Shown: positions 5,158 to 10,414 of the stretch, piece after piece
How positions within the stretch are numbered: the stretch's first letter is position 1
Layout: every line of letters begins with the position of its first letter
Assembly (NCBI GenBank): GCA_025934335.1
Contig: JAICYG010000089.1
Coordinates: forward strand, 1 to 10,414
Length of the DNA: 10,414 nt
Source: Thermoleophilia bacterium
GTDB taxonomy: Bacteria > Actinomycetota > Thermoleophilia > Gaiellales > Gaiellaceae
Direction: 5' to 3'
Notes under the pieces: generated by a model
The model's input: the letters and a program-made list of their open reading frames with translations, nothing else
Database searches by the model: none
Told to the model about the DNA's origin: nothing
Translations under genes and position numbers: made by a program

Positions 5158-5186
5158 TGGTCACGATCGGGGGAGCCGCTTAAGAT
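5158..5186 (+). promoter_or_regulatory. Candidate promoter of the SARP-family regulator
   Basis: TGGTCA (5158-5163), a 17-base spacer, then TAAGAT (5181-5186). The -10 is a good TANNNT match. The transcript would start near 5192-5194, leaving GGGAGGGGG (5204-5212) as a Shine-Dalgarno in a short leader before the ACG at 5218. Confidence 0.5.
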
Positions 5187-5190
5187 CCGC

Positions 5191-7950
5191 TTGGGTCTTT
5201 CTTGGGAGGGGGTCGGCACGGAGTTCCGCCTGCTTGGTCCGGTCGAGGTGGTGGGCGACGGAGCCGCGCTCGCGCTCGGCGGCCCGAAGCAGCGCGCGCT
5301 CCTCGCCGAGCTGCTCCTGCGGCGCGGTGCCGCCGTTCCCCGCGAGCGGCTGGTCGACGTCCTCTGGGGAGAACGGCCGCCGCCGAGCGCGATCGCGTCG
5401 CTCCAGGTGTACGTCCACGGCCTGCGGCGCGCGGTCGGCGCCGACCGCCTCGAAACGCGCGGGGCCGCCTACCGGCTGCGGGTCGAGCCCGAGGAGCTCG
5501 ACGTCGCGCGCTTCGAGCGCCTGCTCGCCGACGCACGGGCGGCGCTCGCGGGCGGCACGCCGGGTCACGCCGACGAGCTGCTCGCAGCGGCGCTCGCGCT
5601 GTGGCGCGGCGAGGCGCTCGGCGACCTCGGCGACAGCCCGGTGCGCGCCGCCGCGTCCGGGCTCGAGGACCTGCGGCTGCAGGCGCTCGAGCTGCGGATC
5701 GACGCCCGTCTCGCGCTCGGCGAGCACCGCGAGGTCGTCTCGCAGCTCGAGGAGCTGATCGCCGCCGAGCCGTATCGCGAGCGTCTCCGCGAGCAGCACG
5801 TGCTCGCCCTCTACCGCTCGGGCCGGCAGGAGGACGCGCTCGCCGCCTACCAGGATGCGCGCCGCACGCTGGCGGACAACCTCGGCGTCGAGCCGGGGCC
5901 GGCGCTGCGAGAGCTCGAGCGCGCCGTCCTCCGGCACGACCCGTCGCTCACGCTCGAGCGGCGCGAGGCGACGGCCCGGCCGCGACTGCCGGCGCCGGCG
6001 ACACCGCTCGTCGGCCGCCGCCTCGAGATCGCCGCCGTCGAGGCGATCCTCGGTCGGGACGGCGTGCGTCTCGTGACGCTCACGGGCACGGGAGGAACCG
6101 GCAAGACCCGGCTCGCGCTGGCGGTCGCCGAGCGGCTCGCGCACGAGTCGCGAGACGGCGCGGCGTTCGTCGACCTGTCGGACGTCCGCGACGCCGGGCT
6201 GATCGTGCCCACGATCGGGCAGGTGCTCGGGGAGGAGACGCATGCGGTCGAGGCGCGCCTGGCGGACTCGTCGCTACTGCTCGTGCTCGACAACCTCGAG
6301 CAGGTCGCGACGGACGCGGCGCCGGCGCTTGCGGAGCTGCTCGCGAACGCACCGCGCCTTCGTCTACTCGCGACGTCGCGCGTCCCGCTGCGCGTGAGCG
6401 GTGAGCAGGAGTACGCGGTGCCGCCGCTGCCCGCGCACGAAGCGGAGGCGCTCTTCGCGGCGCGCGCGACGGCGGTCGACGCCGAGTTCGCGCTCACCGA
6501 GGAGACTGCGCCCTTCGTCGCCCGCATCTGCGCGCGGCTGGACGGGCTGCCGCTCGCGCTCGAGCTGGCCGCGGCACGAGTCCGCGTGCTGCCCCTGCGC
6601 GCGCTCGAGCTCCGGCTCGAGAACGCGCTCGACGTGCTCGTCGGTGGGGCGCGCGACCTGCCGACGCGCCAGCAGGCGCTGCGGGCGACGCTCGACTGGA
6701 GCTTCGCGCTGCTCGCCGAGCCGGCGCAGTCCCTCCTCGCCCGCCTCGCAGTCTTCGCGGGCGGGGTCGAGCTCGACGACCTCGAGGTGGTGCTGGGGGC
6801 AGACACTGGCGAGCCGCTCGCCGCACTCGTCGAGGCGAGCCTCGTCCGCCGGAGGGGCGAGCGCTTCACACTCCTGCAGACGATTCGCGAGTACGCGCTC
6901 GCGCGGCTCGCCGAGCGGGACGAGGTCGACGACCTGCGCCAGCGCCACGCAGCCCGGTACCTGGAGGTCGCCGAGCGCGCCTGGGAGCTTATCCTTCCCG
7001 GCGGCGCGAGCGAGCCGGAGGGCATGGCGGTGCTCGAGCGCGAGGCCGACAATCTCCGCGCGGCGTTCGCGTGGGCGAGCGCGAGCGGCGACGGCGAGAC
7101 GACCGTCCGGCTCGCCGTTGCCCAGCGCTGGTTCTGGCTCGTGCGCGGCCGGTTCGTCGAGGCCCGCGCCGCGTTCGACACGGCGGCGGAGGCGCGCGTG
7201 GAGCCCACGCTGCATGCCGCGGCCCTGAACGGCGCGGCGACGTTCGCCGCGCACCAGGGAGAGACCGCGCGCGCCCGCGAGCAGTGGAACGAGGCGCTCG
7301 AGATCTACCGGGCACGCGGCGACGAGGACGAGGTCGCGCGGTGCGTTGCGGAGCTCGGCAGCGTCGCCGTCGCGGAGGGCGACCTCGAGCGGGCCCGCGT
7401 GCTGTACGAGGACGCGGTCGAGCGCTTCGACCGGCTCGGTCACCGGGTCCGCGAGAGCGTCGCGCTCTCGAACCTGGCCGCGATCGCAGACCAGGACGAC
7501 GACCTGGCGGCGTCCGTCGACTACAGCGAGCGGGCGATCGCGCTCCAGCGAGAGATCGACGATCCGATCAACCTCGCGGTCTCACTCACGAACCTTGCGC
7601 CGACCGTCCTTCGTCTCGGCGAGGTCGAGCGCGGCCGGGCGCTCCTGCGTGAGGGGGTGGAGCTCGGCGAGGGGTTCGGCCACAGGCTGCTGCTCGCGCA
7701 CACGCTCGCCGTCGCGGCGGAGCTCGCTGCGTGTGACGGCGACTCGGCCCTCGCAGGACGCCTGATCGGCGCGACCGAAGCGGCGTTCGCGGCGATCGGC
7801 GGCGAGGTGCCCGAGGGCGAGCGGCGTGCGTTCACCCGGATCTTCGCGGCGCTCGACCTGCCCGAGGGCGAGGTCGAGCGAGCGCGCGACGAGGGCCGCA
7901 CGTGGCCGCTCGAGACGTCGCTCGCGGCAGCCCGCCGCCTCTTCTCCTGA
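5191..7950 (+). CDS. SARP/AfsR-type transcriptional regulator: winged helix, BTAD, NB-ARC ATPase and TPRs
   Basis: A 919-residue multidomain regulator, numbered from TTG 5191. Residues 11-98 (EFRLLGPVEV to YRLRVEP) are an OmpR-like winged helix for DNA binding. Residues 103-245 are the bacterial transcriptional activation domain (LDVARFERLL, LWRGEALGDL, LGVEPGPALRELE). The ATPase follows: Walker A GTGGTGKT (299-306), Walker B LLLVLDNLEQ with D367, TSR (R397), and GLPLALELAAARVR (452-465), as in STAND/NB-ARC proteins. Residues about 640-830 are TPR-like repeats. Such proteins are cytosolic, ATP-controlled activators, often of secondary metabolism or export. The start is unsettled. Family alignment expects MEFRLLGP, but the codon before EFRLLGP is ACG (5218-5220), with GGGAGGGGG suitably upstream; the nearest usual codon is TTG 5191. 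It is divergent from the cupin operon and 16 bases before the ABC ATPase gene. Confidence 0.92.
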   Translation: MGLSWEGVGTEFRLLGPVEVVGDGAALALGGPKQRALLAELLLRRGAAVPRERLVDVLWGERPPPSAIASLQVYVHGLRRAVGADRLETRGAAYRLRVEPEELDVARFERLLADARAALAGGTPGHADELLAAALALWRGEALGDLGDSPVRAAASGLEDLRLQALELRIDARLALGEHREVVSQLEELIAAEPYRERLREQHVLALYRSGRQEDALAAYQDARRTLADNLGVEPGPALRELERAVLRHDPSLTLERREATARPRLPAPATPLVGRRLEIAAVEAILGRDGVRLVTLTGTGGTGKTRLALAVAERLAHESRDGAAFVDLSDVRDAGLIVPTIGQVLGEETHAVEARLADSSLLLVLDNLEQVATDAAPALAELLANAPRLRLLATSRVPLRVSGEQEYAVPPLPAHEAEALFAARATAVDAEFALTEETAPFVARICARLDGLPLALELAAARVRVLPLRALELRLENALDVLVGGARDLPTRQQALRATLDWSFALLAEPAQSLLARLAVFAGGVELDDLEVVLGADTGEPLAALVEASLVRRRGERFTLLQTIREYALARLAERDEVDDLRQRHAARYLEVAERAWELILPGGASEPEGMAVLEREADNLRAAFAWASASGDGETTVRLAVAQRWFWLVRGRFVEARAAFDTAAEARVEPTLHAAALNGAATFAAHQGETARAREQWNEALEIYRARGDEDEVARCVAELGSVAVAEGDLERARVLYEDAVERFDRLGHRVRESVALSNLAAIADQDDDLAASVDYSERAIALQREIDDPINLAVSLTNLAPTVLRLGEVERGRALLREGVELGEGFGHRLLLAHTLAVAAELAACDGDSALAGRLIGATEAAFAAIGGEVPEGERRAFTRIFAALDLPEGEVERARDEGRTWPLETSLAAARRLFS

Positions 7951-7953
7951 CGG

Positions 7954-7959
7954 TAGCCT
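7954..7959 (+). promoter_or_regulatory. Candidate -10 box of a leaderless start for the ABC ATPase
   Basis: TAGCCT is followed by seven bases (CGGCCGG) and ATG. No Shine-Dalgarno is present in the 16-base gap after the regulator stop. No clear -35 is seen, so read-through from the regulator promoter is also possible. Confidence 0.4.
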
Positions 7960-7966
7960 CGGCCGG

Positions 7967-8857
7967 ATGAGCGAGCTCGCGATCAGCCTCCGAGGCGTCG
8001 TCAAGCGCTACGGCCAGATCACGGCGGTCGACGGGCTCGACGTCTCGGTGCCGGCCGGGACGTGCGTCGGCCTGCTCGGCCCGAACGGTGCGGGCAAGTC
8101 GACGACGATGCGCATGCTGACCGGGCAGTCGATCGCCGACGAGGGCGAGCTCGAGGTGCTCGGCTTTCGAATGCCCGGCGAGTCGAAGCAGGCACGCGCC
8201 CAGCTCGGTGTGACGCCCCAGCTCGACAACCTCGACGTGACGCTGACCGTCGAGCAGAACCTGCTCGTCTTCACCTATCTCTACCGCGTGCCGCGGCGCG
8301 AGCGGAAGGAGGCGATCGAGCGCTCGCTCGAGCTCGCGCGGCTCGAGGACCGCCGCGACACGCGCGTCGACAAGCTGTCCGGGGGCATGCGGCGCCGGCT
8401 CCTGATCGCGCGCTCGCTCGTCCACCGGCCGCGGCTCGTGCTGCTCGACGAGCCGACCGTCGGCCTCGACCCGCAGATCCGTCAGGAGCTCTGGGCCCTG
8501 ATCGACCGCCTGCGCAGCGAGGGGACGACGATCCTCATGTCGACGCACTACATCGAGGAGGCGCAACGGCTCGCGGACACCGTGTTGATCATGTCGCACG
8601 GGAAGGCGGTCGCCGCCGGACCGCCGGCGCAGCTCGTGCTGGAGCACGCGGGCAGCGAGGTGCTCGAGGTGTACGGCGCGCCGTCGCGGCTCGCCGAGGT
8701 GGAGCGCGAGGCGGCGGCGCACGGCCTCTCGACGCGCCGCACCGGGACGAGCGTCGCCGTGCTCGGCGCCGGGAGTGTGGACGGCCTGGAGGGCGAGCGC
8801 CGCCCCGCCAACCTCGAGGACGTGTTCGTGCTGCTGACCGGCGAGGAGATCGGCTGA
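7967..8857 (+). CDS. ABC-2 type exporter, ATP-binding subunit (NodI/DrrA-like)
   Basis: A 296-residue nucleotide-binding subunit that would energise the membrane permease encoded next. All motifs are intact: Walker A GPNGAGKST (38-46), Q-loop Q85 in VTPQLDNLD, signature LSGGM (137-141), Walker B LVLLDEP (157-163, catalytic E162) and H-loop H194 in MSTHYIEEAQ. The VTPQLDNLDVTLTVEQNLLVF stretch, and a C-terminal extension after residue 220 ending near NLEDVFVLLTGEEIG, are typical of the NodI / daunorubicin-resistance group of exporters. These move lipids, drugs or sugar-linked compounds; the substrate is not readable from sequence. The TGA shares its last base with the ATG of the permease (TGATG), so translation is likely coupled. 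The preceding regulator ends 16 bases upstream. Confidence 0.94.
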   Translation: MSELAISLRGVVKRYGQITAVDGLDVSVPAGTCVGLLGPNGAGKSTTMRMLTGQSIADEGELEVLGFRMPGESKQARAQLGVTPQLDNLDVTLTVEQNLLVFTYLYRVPRRERKEAIERSLELARLEDRRDTRVDKLSGGMRRRLLIARSLVHRPRLVLLDEPTVGLDPQIRQELWALIDRLRSEGTTILMSTHYIEEAQRLADTVLIMSHGKAVAAGPPAQLVLEHAGSEVLEVYGAPSRLAEVEREAAAHGLSTRRTGTSVAVLGAGSVDGLEGERRPANLEDVFVLLTGEEIG

Positions 8858-9654
8858 TGTCTGCCGTCACTGCCCGGCCGGAGCGGCTGCATCGCTTCGA
8901 GCGCTCGGCGCTCGCGGGCGTGCTCGTGCGCGAGGTGGTCAACTTCTCGTCGTACTGGCGGTCGGCGACGTTCTCGTCGACCGTCGAGCCGACGATCTAC
9001 CTGCTCGCGTTCGGGTTCGGCTTCGGCTCGCTCGTCGCGAAGGTCGGCGGCTACGACTACGTCCAGTTCGTCGGCACCGGCACGGTCGCGACCGCGGTGC
9101 TCTTCTCGAGCGCGTTCCCGGCGATGTTCGGGACGTTCGTCAAGTACCAGTTCCAGCGCACCTACGACGCGATCCTGGCCGCGCCGGTCGACACGGAGGA
9201 GCTCGTGACGGCGGAGGCGCTCTGGATCGCGACGCGCGCCGGCGTCTACGGCTGCGTGCCGATGATCGTGGCGATGTTCTTCGGGCTCGACCCGCGCTGG
9301 GAGATGCTCGTCGTGCCGCTCGTCGGCTGGCTGGCGGGCTTCGGCTGGGGCTGCTTCGGGATCATGGTCGCCGGCTTCGCCAAGTCGATCGAGAACTTCA
9401 GCTACATCGTCAGCGCGGTGCTGACGCCGCTCTTCCTCGTCGCCGGGACGTTCTTTCCGCTCGACCGGCTGCCGCGGTGGGCGCAGGTGCTCGGCGAGGT
9501 GAACCCGCTGCACCATTGCGTCCAGCTCGTGCGCGACTCGGCGTTCGGCGTGCTCGGCTGGGTCGATCTGCTGAGGGTCGGCGCGCTCATCGTGTTCGGG
9601 CTCGCGATCTGGCGGCTCGCGATCTTCGCGATGCAGCGCAAGCTGATCGATTGA
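8857..9654 (+). CDS. ABC-2 type exporter, permease subunit (NodJ-like)
   Basis: A 265-residue integral membrane protein with about six helices: roughly 45-60, 72-94, 121-143, 150-172, 182-201 and 240-258. The cytosolic N-terminus has RSATFSSTVEPTIYLLAFGFG. The ABC-2 signature near the C-terminus is clear: LTPLFLVAGTFFPLDRLP, then WAQVLGEVNPLHHCVQLVRD (189-227), as in NodJ and related polysaccharide or drug exporters. FQRTYDAILAAPVDTEELV (99-117) is the usual coupling-helix region that contacts the ATPase. The ATG overlaps the ATPase stop by one base, and GAGGAG (8843-8848) lies eight bases upstream. A complete exporter would be two ATPases and two permeases. The stop codon lies inside the -35 of the following promoter. 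Confidence 0.94.
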   Translation: MSAVTARPERLHRFERSALAGVLVREVVNFSSYWRSATFSSTVEPTIYLLAFGFGFGSLVAKVGGYDYVQFVGTGTVATAVLFSSAFPAMFGTFVKYQFQRTYDAILAAPVDTEELVTAEALWIATRAGVYGCVPMIVAMFFGLDPRWEMLVVPLVGWLAGFGWGCFGIMVAGFAKSIENFSYIVSAVLTPLFLVAGTFFPLDRLPRWAQVLGEVNPLHHCVQLVRDSAFGVLGWVDLLRVGALIVFGLAIWRLAIFAMQRKLID

Positions 9655-9678
9655 ATTCGCCGGGGACGCTCGTATACT
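9651..9678 (+). promoter_or_regulatory. Promoter with leaderless start for the 198-residue membrane protein
   Basis: TTGAAT (9651-9656), a 16-base spacer and TATACT (9673-9678) make the best sigma-70-type promoter in the window. The -10 ends six bases before the ATG at 9685, so the transcript should begin at the ATG or one base off. No Shine-Dalgarno is present. The -35 overlaps the permease TGA. Confidence 0.7.
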
Positions 9679-9684
9679 CGCCGG

Positions 9685-10281
9685 ATGAGCGCGATCGCCG
9701 AAGCACCGCACGCACCGGCGATCGGCGAGCGGCCGCAGGTCCAGATCGTCCCGGTCAAGGGGCTGCCGATCGTTGCGCTCGTGCTCGCCGGAGTCGTCGT
9801 CGCGATCGCGCGCGATGCGCGCTGGGGGCTCGTCTTCTGCCATGTCGTCGGGGGCGGCCTCTGGACGGCGATCGACCTCTTCGTCGGGTTCGTCGTCGGG
9901 CCGATCATCGGCCGCATGTCGATCCCGGCGCGCATCGAGTTCTCGACGAGGTTCATGCCGAAGATGCTCCTGCTGATGCCGACGATCGTCACGATGACGC
10001 TCGCCGCCGGCTTTCAGCTCGCGCGCCAGGACGCGTTCCTCGACACCTCGAACCCCAGGCACGCATGGGTTGTCGCGTCCTTCTGCGTCGTCGGGGTGAT
10101 GGCCGTGATCGCGCTCGCCTACCTCGAGCCGGCGAACGTCGCGGTGCTGTTCGAGCTGAAGAAGCCGCAGCCCGACGGGCGCGTGATCGAGAAGCTCATG
10201 AAGCGGTTCGTCTACACCGCCGGCATCACCGGCGTGATGCAGGTCGCCACGCTCGTGATCATGACCAGGCTGGTCTCGTGA
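9685..10281 (+). CDS. Integral membrane protein of unknown function, about five TM helices
   Basis: A 198-residue protein with an N-terminal cytosolic tail of about 25 residues and hydrophobic helices near 28-43, 47-77, 93-112, 127-147 and 178-196. Conserved-looking features are FCHVVGGGLWTAIDLFVGFVVGP (51-73), with H53 in a membrane helix, and the polar PARIEFSTRFMPKM loop (81-94). A His in such a helix recalls heme- or metal-related membrane proteins of the DUF2269/CopD type, but the match is loose and I make no firm assignment. The start at ATG 9685 follows from the promoter spacing. The stop overlaps the next gene as GTGA, so the pair is probably one unit, separate from the ABC genes. The function is unknown. 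Confidence 0.82.
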   Translation: MSAIAEAPHAPAIGERPQVQIVPVKGLPIVALVLAGVVVAIARDARWGLVFCHVVGGGLWTAIDLFVGFVVGPIIGRMSIPARIEFSTRFMPKMLLLMPTIVTMTLAAGFQLARQDAFLDTSNPRHAWVVASFCVVGVMAVIALAYLEPANVAVLFELKKPQPDGRVIEKLMKRFVYTAGITGVMQVATLVIMTRLVS

Positions 10282-10414
10282 GCGAGCACGCCCTTCCCGC
10301 GAGCCTCGTCGACCGGAAGCTGCCGCCGGTGACGGAGATCGGCGCCGCCTCGATGGTGGCCGTCGCGGTCGGTGTCATCTACAACGCCGCGTACCTGCCG
10401 AAGCACGCGCAGAC
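10278..10414 (+). CDS. N-terminal part of a small membrane protein (cut by window end)
   Basis: GTG 10278 overlaps the preceding TGA as GTGA, giving a coupled start, and the frame stays open to the window end (45 full codons). The product begins MSEHALPASLVDRKLPPVTE and continues with a hydrophobic segment IGAASMVAVAVGVIYNAAYL (21-40), so a membrane protein with an early helix is expected. The family is not recognisable from this part. Its tight overlap with the 198-residue membrane protein suggests the two form a complex or act together. Confidence 0.7.
   Translation, partial: MSEHALPASLVDRKLPPVTEIGAASMVAVAVGVIYNAAYLPKHAQ

Noticed and set aside
4411..5190. Extending the SARP-family reading frame upstream to 4411
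   Set aside because: The extension is antisense to the whole cupin gene, is rich in Arg and Glu as shadow frames are, and precedes the known N-terminal domain start of the family.
8548..10062. 504-codon - frame across the ABC genes
   Set aside because: It is an Arg/Asp/Glu-rich shadow of two well-supported + strand ABC genes.

Overview
The window is very GC-rich, with strong GC bias at third codon positions. It carries a SARP/AfsR-type regulator fused to an NB-ARC ATPase and TPRs, an MreB, NodI/NodJ-like ABC-2 genes, and start sites of the form TANNNT-(5 to 7 nt)-start codon with no Shine-Dalgarno. This points to Actinomycetota, most likely a class such as Thermoleophilia (Gaiellales/Solirubrobacterales type). 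That placement is an inference from style and gene content; no rRNA or marker gene is present. I saw no tRNA, rRNA, CRISPR array, insertion sequence or phage gene.

Layout. (1) 1-233: the C-terminal end of a TPR-bearing protein on +. It converges with an aldo/keto reductase on - (230-1198) and their stop codons overlap. (2) 1199-1257: a 59-bp divergent spacer between the reductase and a secreted DUF3761-HNH nuclease-like protein (1258-1917, +), followed by a strong hairpin. (3) 1949-2163: a gene-poor stretch, then a 21-residue hydrophobic peptide (2177-2242, +) preceded by a ten-base perfect Shine-Dalgarno. A perfect inverted repeat (2268-2299) separates it from the opposing gene. (4) 2302-3715, -: mreB followed by a small VOC/glyoxalase-fold protein. 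(5) 3775-5130, -: a compact operon of a cupin, a 38-residue single-TM peptide (ATGA overlap) and a six-TM membrane protein, ending in a 12-bp-stem hairpin before mreB. (6) 5191-9654, +: the SARP-NB-ARC-TPR regulator, an ABC ATPase and its ABC-2 permease (overlapping by one base), all closely spaced. (7) 9685-10414, +: two overlapping genes for small membrane proteins (the second cut by the window end) behind their own clear -35/-10 promoter, which places the transcript start at the ATG itself.

How they may work together. The regulator is divergent from the cupin operon and sits directly upstream of an exporter, so it could control either or both; this is inference. The ABC pair forms a two-component exporter of the NodIJ/DrrAB type with unknown substrate. 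The mreB is alone, without mreC or mreD, and the hairpin upstream suggests it is transcribed separately from the cupin operon.

The most notable items are the two tiny membrane-peptide genes (21 and 38 residues), the recurring leaderless start architecture, and the SARP gene, whose expected initiator codon reads ACG behind a good Shine-Dalgarno.
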